NCBI RefSeq assembly: GCF_001547525.1
Contig: NZ_CM003768.1
Coordinates: 3,100,001-3,164,000, forward strand
Origin: Burkholderia anthina
GTDB lineage: Bacteria > Pseudomonadota > Gammaproteobacteria > Burkholderiales > Burkholderiaceae
Direction of reading: 5' to 3'
DNA: 64,000 nt
The position numbers were made by a program, and so were the translations under genes. Shown piece after piece: positions 8,743 to 18,520 of the stretch; the stretch's first letter is position 1; every line of letters starts with the position of its first letter. The notes beneath the pieces are model-generated. The model was not told where the DNA came from, searched no databases, and saw only the letters and a list, made by a program, of their open reading frames with translations.

Positions 8743-9498
8743 ATGCTCGCTCGATTGTCCGCCACCGACCGCTTCGCGCTGATTCAGGGCGCGCGCGACT
8801 ATTCCCCGACACTGATGGCGATCCTGTCCTGGGGGCTCGTCACCGGCATCGCGATGAGCAAGTCCGTGATGACGCTCGGGCAGGCGAGCGCGATGTCGCT
8901 GTTCGTCTACGCGGGCTCGTCGCAGCTCGCCGTGCTGCCGCTCCTCGCGGCGAAGCTGCCGATCTGGACCGTGCTGCTCACGGCCGCGATGGTCAACCTG
9001 CGCTTCGTGATCTTCAGCGCCGGGCTGGCGCCCCATTTCTCCTACCTGCCGCTGTGGCGGCGTCTCGCGATCGGCTATTTCAACGGCGACGTGATCTACC
9101 TGCTGTTCCAGAAACAGGGCTTCGCGTACGGCCGCGTGCCGGGCAAGGAAGCGTATTTCTGGGGGATGGCGCTCGCGAGCTGGGCGTCGTGGCAGGTGTC
9201 GTCGCTCGCCGGCATTCTGCTCGCGAGCGTCTTTCCCGCGAGCTGGGGGCTGGAACTGGCCGGCACGCTCGCGCTGATTCCGATCATGGTGTCGGCAGTC
9301 GCGAACCGCTCGACGCTCGCGGCGGTCGCGGTCGCGGGCATCGTGTCGCTGATCGCGTTCGACCTGCCGTACCGGCTCGCGCTGCCGCTCGCGGTGCTCG
9401 CCGCGCTCGCGGCCGGCTGCACGGCCGACTTCTTCGTCGAGCGGGCCGACTGGCGGCGCATCCGTACCGAAACCGTGCATGAAAAGGAAATCGAATGA
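8743..9498 (+). CDS. azlC: Branched-chain amino acid exporter large subunit AzlC
   Basis: AzlC and AzlD together export branched-chain amino acids or analogues across the inner membrane. The 251-residue protein is hydrophobic with about six to seven predicted membrane segments. It carries the family stretch MSLFVYAGSSQLAVLPLLAA near residues 45-65 and NLRFVIFSAGLAPHF near 85-100. ATG at 8743 was chosen because the sequence upstream in frame is highly basic and lacks family character. The stop overlaps the start of azlD by four bases (ATGA), so the two subunits are translationally coupled. Confidence 0.93.
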   Translation: MLARLSATDRFALIQGARDYSPTLMAILSWGLVTGIAMSKSVMTLGQASAMSLFVYAGSSQLAVLPLLAAKLPIWTVLLTAAMVNLRFVIFSAGLAPHFSYLPLWRRLAIGYFNGDVIYLLFQKQGFAYGRVPGKEAYFWGMALASWASWQVSSLAGILLASVFPASWGLELAGTLALIPIMVSAVANRSTLAAVAVAGIVSLIAFDLPYRLALPLAVLAALAAGCTADFFVERADWRRIRTETVHEKEIE

Positions 9499-9818
9499 GC
9501 GCGACCGAGATCTGGATCGTCATCGTCGGGATGACGATCGTCACGGCCGTCACGCGCGCGCTGTTCCTGATCGGCGGCGAGCGCACCGTGCTGCCCGAAC
9601 GCGCGCAGCGCGCGCTGCGCTACGCGCCGGCCGCCGCGCTGGTCGCCGTCGTGCTGCCCGATGTGCTCGAAACGCCGGCCGGGCTGTCGTTCGCGCTGTC
9701 CAACCATCCGTTCTATGCGGCGCTCGCCGGCCTCGGCTGGTTTCTGTGGCGGCGCAGCATGCTCGGCACGATCGTCGTCGGGATGCTCGTGTTCACCCTC
9801 CTGCGCCTGCTCTTCTGA
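9495..9818 (+). CDS. azlD: Branched-chain amino acid exporter small subunit AzlD
   Basis: A 107-residue membrane protein of the AzlD family with about four hydrophobic segments. It includes the conserved TAVTRALFLIGGERTVLPE segment and RYAPAAALVAVVLPD. It is the partner of AzlC, whose gene it overlaps by four bases (ATGA). Length and hydrophobic pattern are normal. A hairpin without a U tract at 9863-9887 follows the stop. Confidence 0.93.
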   Translation: MSATEIWIVIVGMTIVTAVTRALFLIGGERTVLPERAQRALRYAPAAALVAVVLPDVLETPAGLSFALSNHPFYAALAGLGWFLWRRSMLGTIVVGMLVFTLLRLLF

Positions 9819-9862
9819 TGGGCCGCCGTTCCGGTTCGGCGCGTGCCGTCCGGCTGCGCGCA

Positions 9863-9887
9863 CGCATTGTTGCGTCGCAGCAATGCG
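9863..9887 (+). terminator. Hairpin after azlCD, no U tract
   Basis: CGCATTGTTGC pairs with GCAGCAATGCG across a 3-base loop, 11 pairs including one G-U. It sits about 45 bases after azlD. There is no T run, so it may only stabilise the 3' end. Confidence 0.35.
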
Positions 9888-10097
9888 TCGCTGCCGGCGC
9901 GTCATCCCAAATAGGCGGAATTCGCCGCCGCACGGGTCAGTCTGCCGGGTGGATCGGCTAGAATGCCCGTTCGAGATTTTGACCCGTGCGCGTCATGCGA
10001 ACCGCCAGCCACGGCCGCATCCGGCGCCCTTTTGCGGCAGCCCGCGCACGTCCAGCGTGAACCCCTTTTCCCCATCCACTACTTCAATCTGTTCAAC

Positions 10098-11294
10098 ATG
10101 AGCCAAGTCAAGCGTCTTACCGACCTGATCGCCGCCGGCCAGCTCGCCGGCAAGCGGGTGTTCATCCGCGCCGACCTGAACGTCCCGCAGGACGATCACG
10201 GCAACATCACCGAGGACACGCGCGTGCGTGCGTCCGTGCCGGCCATCCAGGCCGCGCTCGACGCCGGCGCGGCCGTGATGGTCACGTCGCACCTCGGCCG
10301 TCCGACCGAAGGCGAATTCAAGCCGGAAGACTCGCTCGCGCCAGTCGCGAAGCGTCTCGCCGAACTGCTCGGCCGCGACGTGCCGCTGGTGTCGAACTGG
10401 GTCGAGAACGGCGTGAACGTCGCGCCGGGCCAGGTCGTGCTGCTCGAGAACTGCCGCGTGAACAAGGGCGAGAAGAAGAATTCGGACGAGCTCGCGCAGA
10501 AGATGGCGAAGCTCTGCGACGTGTACGTGAACGACGCGTTCGGCACCGCGCACCGCGCGGAAGCGACCACGCACGGGATCGCGAAGTACGCGCCCGTCGC
10601 CTGCGCGGGCCCGCTGCTGGCCGCCGAACTCGACGCGCTCGGCAAGGCGCTCGGCAACCCGGCGCGCCCGCTGGTGGCGATCGTCGCGGGTTCGAAGGTG
10701 TCGACCAAGCTGACCATCCTGAAGTCGCTGGCCGGCAAGGTCGACCAGCTGATCGTCGGCGGCGGCATCGCGAACACGTTCATGCTCGCGGCCGGCCTGT
10801 CGATCGGCAAGTCGCTCGCGGAAGCCGATCTCGTCGCCGAGGCGAAGGCGATCATCGACGAAGCGCGCGAGCGCGGCGCGTCGGTGCCGATCCCGACCGA
10901 CGTTGTCACCGCGAAGGAATTCTCGCCGACGGCCGCGGCCACGGTGAAGCAGGTCGCCGACATCGAAGCGGACGACATGATCCTCGACATCGGCCCGGAT
11001 ACGGCCCGCGCGCTCGCGAGCCAGCTCGAGAAGGCCGGCACGATCGTGTGGAACGGCCCGGTCGGCGTGTTCGAATTCGACCAGTTCGGCAACGGCACGA
11101 AGACGCTCGCCGAAGCGATCGCCAAATCGTCCGCGTTCTCGATCGCGGGCGGCGGCGACACGCTCGCGGCCATCGCGAAGTACGGCATCCACGACCAGGT
11201 CAGCTACATCTCGACGGGCGGCGGCGCCTTCCTCGAGTTCCTCGAGGGGAAGAAGCTGCCGGCGGTGGAAGTGCTCGAAACGCGGGCGGCCTGA
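10098..11294 (+). CDS. pgk: Phosphoglycerate kinase
   Basis: Catalyses 1,3-bisphosphoglycerate + ADP to 3-phosphoglycerate + ATP in glycolysis. The 398-residue protein has the N-terminal substrate signature [13 protein letters not shown], basic-patch residues in [10 protein letters not shown], and the C-terminal nucleotide loop [13 protein letters not shown] with [18 protein letters not shown] at 10098 is fixed by homology ([10 protein letters not shown]). No Shine-Dalgarno sequence is visible before it, which is unusual for such a highly expressed gene. A TAGAAT at 9959-9964 could be the -10, implying a leader of about 130 bases. pyk follows 281 bases downstream. Confidence 0.98.
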   Translation: MSQVKRLTDLIAAGQLAGKRVFIRADLNVPQDDHGNITEDTRVRASVPAIQAALDAGAAVMVTSHLGRPTEGEFKPEDSLAPVAKRLAELLGRDVPLVSNWVENGVNVAPGQVVLLENCRVNKGEKKNSDELAQKMAKLCDVYVNDAFGTAHRAEATTHGIAKYAPVACAGPLLAAELDALGKALGNPARPLVAIVAGSKVSTKLTILKSLAGKVDQLIVGGGIANTFMLAAGLSIGKSLAEADLVAEAKAIIDEARERGASVPIPTDVVTAKEFSPTAAATVKQVADIEADDMILDIGPDTARALASQLEKAGTIVWNGPVGVFEFDQFGNGTKTLAEAIAKSSAFSIAGGGDTLAAIAKYGIHDQVSYISTGGGAFLEFLEGKKLPAVEVLETRAA

Positions 11295-11575
11295 GCGTGG
11301 CGGCGCGCGCAGGGGTGAAGGCCGCGCGCTCCGCGAAAGCGGAGCAGCCGGCCGGCGCGGGCAAGCGCACACGCGCGCCCGCGCGGGCGAACACCGCCCC
11401 GCGCGCACCGGCGGCCGCCGGCGACGCGGCCGTGCAGCACCACGAGATTCAGAACAAAGCGATGCCGGGCGCCAGCACCGGCACGCTCCCCGGAGCGGCG
11501 GCCGCTGGGCCTGCCGCTTCCGGCTCTCGCAGCGTTTCACCCAGCGCATCCACCTTGATCCAGATGAGGAGTTTC

Positions 11576-13012
11576 ATGCAGCGCGCCACCAAGATAGTCG
11601 CCACGATCGGCCCGGCTTCCAGTTCGCCGGAGATTCTGCTGCAGATGATGCAGGCCGGGCTCGACGTCGTGCGGCTCAATTTTTCGCACGGCACGGCCGA
11701 CGATCACCGCCAGCGCGCCGAAATGGTGCGCGAGGCCGCCCGCAAGGTCGGCCGCGAGATCGCGATCATGGCCGACCTCCAGGGCCCGAAGATCCGCGTC
11801 GGCAAGTTCGAGAACGGCAAGACCACGCTCGTGCCGGGGCAGCCGTTCATTCTCGATGCGGGCTGTGAGCTCGGCAACGACGAGCGCGTCGGCCTCGACT
11901 ACAAGGAGCTGCCGCGCGACCTGAAGCCGGGCGACCTGCTGCTGCTGAACGACGGCCTGATCGTGCTGACCGTCGAGCGCGTGCTCGGCGACGAGATCCA
12001 CACGATCGTCAAGGTGGGCGGCGAGCTGTCGAACAACAAGGGGATCAACCGCCAGGGCGGCGGCTTGTCGGCCCCGGCGCTGACCGCGAAGGACATGGAA
12101 GACATCCGCACCGCGATGTCGCTCGGCGCGGACCTCGTCGCGGTGTCGTTCCCGAAGAACGCGACCGACATGGAAATGGCGCGCCAGCTCGCGAACATCG
12201 CGGGCGCGCCGTACGGCATCAAGCCGAAGATGATCGCGAAGATCGAGCGCGCGGAGGCGATCCCGGCGCTGCAGAGCATCCTCGACGCATCCGACGGCAT
12301 CATGGTCGCGCGCGGCGATCTCGCGGTGGAAGTGGGCAATGCGGCCGTGCCGGCGCTGCAGAAGCGGATGATCCGGATGGCGCGCGAGTCGAACAAGCTC
12401 GTGATCACCGCGACGCAGATGATGGAATCGATGATCTACGCGCCGGTGCCGACCCGCGCGGAAGTGTCGGACGTCGCGAACGCGGTGCTCGACGGCACGG
12501 ATGCGGTGATGCTGTCGGCCGAGACGGCCGCCGGCAAGTATCCGGTCGTCACGATCGAGACGATGGCGGCCGTGTGCGTCGAGGCGGAAAAGTCGGAAGA
12601 AGTCGAACTGGACAAGGATTTCCTCGACCGCACGTTCACGCGGATCGACCAGTCGATCGCGATGGGCGCGCTGTTCACCGCGTACCACCTGGGCGCGAAG
12701 GCGATCATCGCGCTGACCGAATCGGGCGCGACCGCGCTGTGGATGTCGCGTCACTACACGCACGTGCCGATCTTCGCGCTGACGCCGCGCGTCGGCAGCG
12801 AGCGCACGATGGCGCTGTACCGCAACGTGACGCCGCTGCACGTCGACTTCAACAGCGACCGCGATTCGGCGCTGCAGGCGGCGCTCGAGATCGTCGTCAA
12901 GCAGGGCTACGTGCAGCACGGCGACATGGTCGTGCTGACCGTCGGCGAGCCGATGGGGCAGGCGGGCGGCACCAACACGCTGAAGATCGTGCGGGTCGGC
13001 GAGCACTATTGA
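11576..13012 (+). CDS. pyk: Pyruvate kinase
   Basis: Final glycolytic step, phosphoenolpyruvate + ADP to pyruvate + ATP. The 478-residue protein carries RATKIVATIGPASSS at the N terminus, NFSHGT for substrate binding, the pyruvate kinase signature MIAKIERAEAI with catalytic Lys near residue 220, and MVARGDLAVEVG. ATG at 11576 is preceded by AGGAG at six bases. An upstream in-frame ATG (11564) overlaps that ribosome site and was rejected. It ends before a strong terminator at 13096-13133. The 281 bases after pgk encode an open Ala/Pro-rich frame that looks non-genic. Confidence 0.98.
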   Translation: MQRATKIVATIGPASSSPEILLQMMQAGLDVVRLNFSHGTADDHRQRAEMVREAARKVGREIAIMADLQGPKIRVGKFENGKTTLVPGQPFILDAGCELGNDERVGLDYKELPRDLKPGDLLLLNDGLIVLTVERVLGDEIHTIVKVGGELSNNKGINRQGGGLSAPALTAKDMEDIRTAMSLGADLVAVSFPKNATDMEMARQLANIAGAPYGIKPKMIAKIERAEAIPALQSILDASDGIMVARGDLAVEVGNAAVPALQKRMIRMARESNKLVITATQMMESMIYAPVPTRAEVSDVANAVLDGTDAVMLSAETAAGKYPVVTIETMAAVCVEAEKSEEVELDKDFLDRTFTRIDQSIAMGALFTAYHLGAKAIIALTESGATALWMSRHYTHVPIFALTPRVGSERTMALYRNVTPLHVDFNSDRDSALQAALEIVVKQGYVQHGDMVVLTVGEPMGQAGGTNTLKIVRVGEHY

Positions 13013-13095
13013 GCGCCGGCTGAGCCTTCTCGAGCCGGCCCGCGAGCCGGCGGCCAGATCGGCCGGAATCGAACTGGCACCGTTTTTTTACGCGC

Positions 13096-13133
13096 AAGCC
13101 GCGCGGGGTCCGAAGCCCCGCGCGGCTTTTTTT
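13096..13133 (+). terminator. Rho-independent terminator after pyk
   Basis: AAGCCGCGCGGGG at 13096-13108 pairs perfectly with CCCCGCGCGGCTT at 13116-13128 across a 7-base loop, and seven T follow (13127-13133). This is a textbook intrinsic terminator ending the pgk-pyk transcript. Confidence 0.95.
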
Positions 13134-13196
13134 CTCCTTTTTGGCCGGATTGTGCCGTGCGAACGTAACAAATTGCGAGCGGGGGCCACCGGGCGG

Positions 13197-13225
13197 TCGG
13201 AATCGGAGGCGCTTCGCGATAAAAT
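13197..13225 (+). promoter_or_regulatory. Likely sigma-70 promoter of fba
   Basis: TCGGAA at 13197-13202 and TAAAAT at 13220-13225 are 17 bases apart. The site lies after the pyk terminator and about 105 bases before the fba start. The -10 is good and the -35 weak. Together with the terminator it accounts for the 317 bases between pyk and fba. Confidence 0.5.
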
Positions 13226-13329
13226 GCGGCTATTCGACGCTCAGCCGCGCCGCGCCGTCCCGGTTCAGCCGGGAGCGAGCGCCGCGCCGGCGTCAGGGCG
13301 CACCGGTTTTCATTCCAAGGAGTTCCACA

Positions 13330-14394
13330 ATGCCTCTCGTATCAATGCGTCAATTGCTGGACCACGCGGCAGAGCACGGTTACGGCCTGCCGGCCTTCAA
13401 CGTGAACAATCTGGAGCAGGTTCAGGCGATCATGGCGGCGGCGGACCAGGTCGGCGCGCCCGTGATCATGCAGGCATCGGCCGGCGCGCGTAAGTATGCG
13501 GGCGAGCCGTTCCTGCGCCACCTGATCGAAGCAGCGGTCGAATCGTATCCGCACATCCCCGTCGTGATGCACCAGGATCACGGCCAGTCGCCGGCGGTCT
13601 GCATGGCCGCGATCCGCAGCGGCTTCACGAGCGTGATGATGGACGGTTCGCTCGAAGCCGACGGCAAGACGGTCGCGTCGTACGAGTACAACGTCGACGT
13701 GTCGCGCAAGGTCGTCGAGATGGCGCACTCGATCGGCGTGACGGTCGAGGCCGAGCTCGGCGTGCTCGGCTCGCTCGAGACGATGAAGGGCGACAAGGAA
13801 GACGGCCACGGCGCGGAAGGCACGATGACCCGCGAGCAGCTGCTGACCGATCCGGAGCAGGCCGCCGACTTCGTGAAGCTCACGCAGTGCGATGCGCTCG
13901 CGATCGCGATCGGCACGTCGCACGGCGCGTACAAGTTCACGAAGAAGCCGACGGGCGACATCCTGTCGATCCAGCGCATCAAGGAAATTCACGCGCGCAT
14001 CCCGAACACGCACCTCGTGATGCACGGTTCGTCGTCGGTGCCGCAGGAGCTGCTGGCCGAGATCCGCGAATTCGGCGGCGACATGAAGGAAACCTACGGC
14101 GTGCCGGTCGAGGAAATCCAGGAAGGCATCAAGCACGGCGTGCGCAAGATCAACATCGACACCGACCTGCGTCTCGCGATCACCGGCGCGATTCGCCGCT
14201 ACCTGTTCGAGAACCCGGGCAAGTTCGATCCGCGCGACTACCTGAAGCCCGCGCGCGAAGCGGCGAAGAAGGTCTGTGTCGACCGTTACCTCGCGTTCGG
14301 CTGCGAAGGGCAGGCCGCGAAGATCAAGCCGGTGTCGCTCGACAAGATCGCCGAGCAGTACAAGTCGGGCGCGCTCGCACAGGTCGTGCGCTGA
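13330..14394 (+). CDS. fba: Class II fructose-bisphosphate aldolase (Calvin-cycle subtype)
   Basis: Zinc-dependent aldolase splitting fructose 1,6-bisphosphate to dihydroxyacetone phosphate and glyceraldehyde 3-phosphate. The 354-residue protein has [14 protein letters not shown] at the N terminus, the zinc ligand His in [11 protein letters not shown] with the catalytic Asp, [19 protein letters not shown] and VMHGSSSVP. The length and the HQDHG phrase fit the CbbA-like subtype. ATG at 13330 follows AAGGAG. It has its own promoter and is followed by a hairpin terminator before purC, so it is probably monocistronic. Confidence 0.97.
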   Translation: MPLVSMRQLLDHAAEHGYGLPAFNVNNLEQVQAIMAAADQVGAPVIMQASAGARKYAGEPFLRHLIEAAVESYPHIPVVMHQDHGQSPAVCMAAIRSGFTSVMMDGSLEADGKTVASYEYNVDVSRKVVEMAHSIGVTVEAELGVLGSLETMKGDKEDGHGAEGTMTREQLLTDPEQAADFVKLTQCDALAIAIGTSHGAYKFTKKPTGDILSIQRIKEIHARIPNTHLVMHGSSSVPQELLAEIREFGGDMKETYGVPVEEIQEGIKHGVRKINIDTDLRLAITGAIRRYLFENPGKFDPRDYLKPAREAAKKVCVDRYLAFGCEGQAAKIKPVSLDKIAEQYKSGALAQVVR

Positions 14395-14559
14395 GACTGT
14401 AGTACGATTGCCCCGCCCGGTTCTGCCGCCGGGCATGGGCTGGCCGCCTGGCTGGCCGGATCCGATCCGGCCCCGGCAGCCGTTCCGTCCGGCCGAACGA
14501 GGGCCGGCCGGCAGCCGTCCGGGCGCTGCGCCCGCCGGTTCGCCGACGTATTGCAAGAC

Positions 14560-14600
14560 CGCCGTTCCCGCCTGCCGCGGGGAACGGCGTTTCCCTTTTT
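14560..14600 (+). terminator. Intrinsic terminator between fba and purC
   Basis: CGCCGTTCCC at 14560-14569 pairs perfectly with GGGAACGGCG at 14580-14589 across a 10-base loop, followed by TTTCCCTTTTT. It ends 27 bases before purC, so it may also sit in the purC leader. Confidence 0.75.
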
Positions 14601-14627
14601 GTTTGGCTCCTTATCTGCGAAAAGACG

Positions 14628-15518
14628 ATGTCTACCCTTTACGAATCCACGCTCCGCTCGCTGCCGCTCCTCGGTCGCGGCAAGGTTCGCGACAACTACG
14701 CGGTCGGCAACGACAAGCTCCTGATCGTCACGACCGATCGCCTGTCGGCCTTCGACGTGGTGATGGGCGAGCCGATTCCGAACAAGGGCCGCGTGCTGAA
14801 CCAGATGGCCAACTTCTGGTTCGACAAGCTCGCGCACATCGTGCCGAACCACCTGACGGGCGACGCGCCGGAAGCGGTCGTCGCGGCCGATGAGGTCGAG
14901 CAGGTGAAGGGCCGCGGCGTGGTCGTCAAGCGCCTCGAGCCGATCATGATCGAAGCGGTCGTGCGCGGCTACCTGGCCGGCAGCGGCTGGAAGGAATACC
15001 AGGCGTCGGGCGCCGTGTGCGGCGTGCAGCTGCCGGAAGGCCTGCAGAACGCGCAGAAGCTGCCCGAGCCGATCTTCACGCCGGCCGCGAAGGCCGAGAT
15101 GGGCGAGCACGACGAGAACATCACGTTCGAGGAAACCGAGCGCCGCATCGGCACCGAGCTGGCCGCGACGATCCGCGACATCTCGATCCGCCTGTACAAG
15201 GAAGCGGCCGACTACGCGGCGACGCGCGGCATCATCATCGCCGACACGAAGTTCGAATTCGGCCTCGACAACCACGGCAAGCTGTACCTGATGGACGAAG
15301 TGCTGACCGCCGATTCGTCGCGCTTCTGGCCGGCCGACCAGTACCAGGTCGGCACCAATCCGCCGTCGTTCGACAAGCAGTTCGTGCGTGACTGGCTCGA
15401 GGCGCAGCCGTGGGGCAAGACGGCGCCGGCGCCGGCGCTGCCGGCCGACGTCGTCGAGAAGACGGCCGCGAAGTACCAGGAAGCGCTCGAGCGCATCACG
15501 GGGCAGTCGCTCGCCTGA
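14628..15518 (+). CDS. purC: SAICAR synthetase PurC
   Basis: Phosphoribosylaminoimidazole-succinocarboxamide synthase, an ATP-grasp enzyme of de novo purine synthesis that joins aspartate to CAIR. The 296-residue protein contains [28 protein letters not shown] (part) at the N terminus, the [27 protein letters not shown] region (part) and DTKFEFGLD. It belongs to the longer bacterial/yeast-like type. It lies 66 bases upstream of purE, with an unusual hairpin in the gap. purC, purE and purK run in the same direction. Confidence 0.97.
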   Translation: MSTLYESTLRSLPLLGRGKVRDNYAVGNDKLLIVTTDRLSAFDVVMGEPIPNKGRVLNQMANFWFDKLAHIVPNHLTGDAPEAVVAADEVEQVKGRGVVVKRLEPIMIEAVVRGYLAGSGWKEYQASGAVCGVQLPEGLQNAQKLPEPIFTPAAKAEMGEHDENITFEETERRIGTELAATIRDISIRLYKEAADYAATRGIIIADTKFEFGLDNHGKLYLMDEVLTADSSRFWPADQYQVGTNPPSFDKQFVRDWLEAQPWGKTAPAPALPADVVEKTAAKYQEALERITGQSLA

Positions 15519-15534
15519 CCAGAGCTTTGCATGG

Positions 15535-15568
15535 GACCGGAGTAAGTGCTAAAGCACTAACTCCGGTC
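15535..15568 (+). promoter_or_regulatory. Long hairpin in the purC-purE gap
   Basis: GACCGGAGTAAGTGCT at 15535-15550 and AGCACTAACTCCGGTC at 15553-15568 form a 16-position stem with one mismatch and a 2-base loop. No U tract follows. It ends 16 bases before the purE start, so it could control purE expression, process the transcript or bind a protein. Confidence 0.6.
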
Positions 15569-15584
15569 GACAGGAACACACGAA

Positions 15585-16106
15585 ATGAATGAAAAGCAAA
15601 CCGCCCACACGCACAGCGCGCCGCTCGTCGGCGTGCTGATGGGTTCCAGTTCCGACTGGGACGTGATGAAGCATGCGGTCGCCATCCTGCAGGAATTCGG
15701 CGTGCCGTACGAAGCGAAGGTCGTGTCCGCGCACCGGATGCCCGACGAGATGTTCGACTATGCGGAGAAGGCGCGCGAGCGCGGGCTGCGCGCGATCATC
15801 GCGGGCGCCGGCGGCGCCGCGCACCTGCCCGGCATGCTCGCCGCGAAAACCACGGTGCCCGTGCTCGGCGTGCCGGTCGCGAGCAAGTACCTGAAGGGTG
15901 TCGATTCGCTGCACTCGATCGTGCAGATGCCGAAGGGCGTGCCGGTCGCGACGTTCGCGATCGGCGAGGCCGGCGCCGCGAATGCCGCATTGTTCGCGGT
16001 GTCTATCCTGTCCGGTAATTCGGTCGACTACGCGAACCGGCTCGCCGCGTTCCGCGTGCGCCAGAACGAAGCCGCGCATGCGATGGTGCTGCCGCCGCTC
16101 GAATGA
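15585..16106 (+). CDS. purE: N5-CAIR mutase PurE
   Basis: Class I PurE converts N5-carboxyaminoimidazole ribonucleotide to CAIR in purine synthesis. The 173-residue protein has the signature [17 protein letters not shown] near residue 15, [11 protein letters not shown] with the catalytic His, and [18 protein letters not shown]. It works with PurK, whose gene follows after 89 bases. The start is fixed by [16 protein letters not shown]; the ribosome site (GACAGGAA) lies just after the hairpin. Confidence 0.97.
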   Translation: MNEKQTAHTHSAPLVGVLMGSSSDWDVMKHAVAILQEFGVPYEAKVVSAHRMPDEMFDYAEKARERGLRAIIAGAGGAAHLPGMLAAKTTVPVLGVPVASKYLKGVDSLHSIVQMPKGVPVATFAIGEAGAANAALFAVSILSGNSVDYANRLAAFRVRQNEAAHAMVLPPLE

Positions 16107-16195
16107 CGGCATGGCGCGCGGCCGCATGACGCGGCCCGCGCCGGATTTTCCCCACTGCGGCGGGCATCCGCGTTCCGCCGCGACCGACCACTGAC

Positions 16196-17392
16196 ATGAC
16201 CGCAACTCCTGATTCCGTTTCCCCGATCCTGCCCGGCGCGTGGCTGGGCATGGTCGGCGGTGGCCAGCTCGGCCGCATGTTCTGCTTTGCCGCCCAGTCG
16301 ATGGGCTATCGCGTCGCCGTGCTCGACCCCGATCCGGCGAGCCCCGCGGGCGCGGTCGCCGATCGCCACCTGCGCGCGGCGTACGACGACGAAGCCGCGC
16401 TCGCCGAACTGGCCGGCCTGTGCGACGCGGTATCGACGGAATTCGAGAACGTGCCGGCCGCGAGCCTCGATTTCCTCGCGCGCACGACGTTCGTCGCGCC
16501 GGCCGGCCGCTGTGTCGCCGTCGCGCAGGACCGGATCGCGGAGAAGCGTTTCATCGAGGCATCGGGCGTGCCGGTCGCGCCGCACGTCGTGATCGAATCG
16601 GCGGCGGCGCTCGCCGCGCTCGACGATGCCGCGCTCGGCGCCGTGCTGCCGGGCATCCTGAAGACGGCCCGCCTGGGTTACGACGGCAAGGGCCAGGTGC
16701 GCGTCGCCACCGCGCAGGAAGCACGCGACGCGCATGCCGCGCTCGGCGGCGTGCCGTGCGTGCTGGAGAAGCGCCTGCCGCTGAAATACGAAGTGTCGGC
16801 GCTGATCGCGCGCGGCGCGGACGGCCGTTCGGCCGCGTTCCCGCTCGCGCAGAACGTGCATCACAACGGCATTCTCGCGTTGACGGTCGTGCCGGCGCCG
16901 GCCGCCGATGCGGCGCGCGTCGAGGAAGCGCAGCAGGCGGCCATCCGGATCGCCGATACGCTCGGCTACGTCGGCGTGCTGTGCGTCGAATTCTTCGTGC
17001 TGGAGGACGGCTCGTTCGTCGCGAACGAAATGGCGCCGCGCCCGCACAACTCCGGCCACTACACGGTCGATGCGTGCGCGACGAGCCAGTTCGAGCAGCA
17101 GGTGCGCGCGATGACGCGCATGCCGCTCGGCAATCCGCGCCAGCATTCGCCGGCCGCGATGCTGAACATCCTCGGCGACGTGTGGTTCCCCGACGGCGCG
17201 GCGGCCGAGGCCGTCACGCCGCCGTGGGACACGGTCGCCGCGATGCCGGCCGCGCACCTGCACCTGTACGGCAAGGAAGAAGCGCGCGTCGGCCGCAAGA
17301 TGGGCCACGTGAACTTCACGGCCGAGACGCGCGACGAAGCCGTCGCCGCCGCCCACGCGTGCGCGCAACTGCTGCGCGTGCCGCTCGACTGA
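16196..17392 (+). CDS. purK: N5-CAIR synthetase PurK
   Basis: ATP-grasp enzyme that carboxylates aminoimidazole ribonucleotide using bicarbonate and ATP, feeding PurE. The 398-residue protein shows [25 protein letters not shown] (part) at the N terminus, [14 protein letters not shown], the ATP-grasp lysine region [14 protein letters not shown], and the metal-binding [25 protein letters not shown] (part). The start ATG at 16196 and the length are typical. It sits directly downstream of purE and 11 bases before sua5, so the two are likely on one transcript. Confidence 0.97.
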   Translation: MTATPDSVSPILPGAWLGMVGGGQLGRMFCFAAQSMGYRVAVLDPDPASPAGAVADRHLRAAYDDEAALAELAGLCDAVSTEFENVPAASLDFLARTTFVAPAGRCVAVAQDRIAEKRFIEASGVPVAPHVVIESAAALAALDDAALGAVLPGILKTARLGYDGKGQVRVATAQEARDAHAALGGVPCVLEKRLPLKYEVSALIARGADGRSAAFPLAQNVHHNGILALTVVPAPAADAARVEEAQQAAIRIADTLGYVGVLCVEFFVLEDGSFVANEMAPRPHNSGHYTVDACATSQFEQQVRAMTRMPLGNPRQHSPAAMLNILGDVWFPDGAAAEAVTPPWDTVAAMPAAHLHLYGKEEARVGRKMGHVNFTAETRDEAVAAAHACAQLLRVPLD

Positions 17393-17403
17393 GGCGCGGG
17401 CCG

Positions 17404-18432
17404 ATGTCCATCGATCTCCCAAAGCACGTGACGCCCGCGCAGATCGACGCGGCCGCCGCGTTGCTCGACGCGGGCCAGCTCGTCGCGTTTCCGACCGAAA
17501 CCGTGTACGGGCTCGGCGGCGACGCGGCGAATCCCGAAGCCGTCGCGCGCATCTATGCGGCGAAGGGGCGGCCCGCGAACCATCCGGTGATCGTGCATCT
17601 GCCGCCCGGCGGCGATCCCGGCTACTGGGCCGACGGTCTGCCGGCCGACGCGCAGGCGCTGATCGATGCATTCTGGCCGGGGCCGCTCACGCTGATCTTG
17701 AAGCGTCACGCGCGCATTCCCGACGCCGTCAGCGGCGGCCAGGATTCGGTGGGGCTGCGCTGCCCGTCGCATCCGGTCGCGCAGGCGCTGCTGGCCGCGT
17801 TCAGCGCGCGGCGCGGCGGTCACGGCGGCGTGGCCGCGCCGTCCGCGAACCGGTTCGGCCACGTGAGCCCGACGACCGCGCAACACGTGCGCGACGAATT
17901 CGGCGACACCGTGCACGTGCTCGACGGCGGCGCGTCCGACGTCGGCATCGAGTCGACGATTCTCGACCTGTCGCGCGGTTTCCCGGCGCTGCTGCGCCCG
18001 GGCCACGTGACGCCGCAACAGATCGCCGACGTGCTCGGCCGCGCGCCGACACTGCCGGACGGCAGCGATGCGACCGCACCACGCGCGTCCGGCACGCTGA
18101 AAGCGCATTACGCGCCGCGCACGCCGCTCGCGCTGCTGCCGTTCGACGCGCTCGAGCCGCTGCTCGCGGCCGCGCAAACCGACGGCGAACGCGTCGCGCT
18201 CGTCGCGCGTGCGTCACGGGCAGGGCACTGGGCGCAGGCCGACGGCGTGCATTTCATCGCGGCGCCGGAAGATCCGCAGGCCTATGCACGCGATCTGTAC
18301 GGGATGCTGCGGGCGCTCGATCGCGCGCAGGTCGCGCGCATCCTCGTCGAGAAGCTGCCCGAGACCGTCGAATGGATCGCGGTCAACGATCGCCTCGGCC
18401 GCGCGGCGGCCGCGTTCGAAGCGCGCGACTGA
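17404..18432 (+). CDS. sua5: Threonylcarbamoyl-AMP synthase, Sua5 type
   Basis: Makes threonylcarbamoyl-AMP from Thr, bicarbonate and ATP for the t6A37 modification of ANN-decoding tRNAs. The 342-residue protein has the YrdC domain (FPTETVYGLGGDA near residue 30, KGRPANHPVIVHL, LTLILKR, the SVGLRCPSHP loop and APSANRFGHVSPT). It also has the extra C-terminal Sua5 domain introduced by ASGTLKAHYAPRTPL, so it is the long form. It starts 11 bases after purK. A terminator shared with the converging esterase follows. Confidence 0.95.
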   Translation: MSIDLPKHVTPAQIDAAAALLDAGQLVAFPTETVYGLGGDAANPEAVARIYAAKGRPANHPVIVHLPPGGDPGYWADGLPADAQALIDAFWPGPLTLILKRHARIPDAVSGGQDSVGLRCPSHPVAQALLAAFSARRGGHGGVAAPSANRFGHVSPTTAQHVRDEFGDTVHVLDGGASDVGIESTILDLSRGFPALLRPGHVTPQQIADVLGRAPTLPDGSDATAPRASGTLKAHYAPRTPLALLPFDALEPLLAAAQTDGERVALVARASRAGHWAQADGVHFIAAPEDPQAYARDLYGMLRALDRAQVARILVEKLPETVEWIAVNDRLGRAAAAFEARD

Positions 18433-18461
18433 CGCATCCGTCCTCATCCGTCCGCACCAAC

Positions 18462-18500
18462 AAAAAACGCCCGACCGGCGAACCCGGTCGGGCGTTTCGT
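18462..18500. terminator. Bidirectional terminator between sua5 and the esterase
   Basis: AAACGCCCGACCGG at 18465-18478 pairs perfectly with its complement at 18484-18497 across CGAAC. Six A precede it, giving a strong U tract for the leftward esterase transcript; the rightward side has TTTCGTT. It serves two convergent genes. Confidence 0.9.
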
Positions 18501-18520
18501 TGGGGCGCGTGGCCGGCGGC

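Noticed and set aside
11295..11575. Open rightward frame between pgk and pyk
   Set aside because: Only Ala/Pro/Arg low-complexity sequence continuing into pyk. The pyk start is set by AGGAG and homology.
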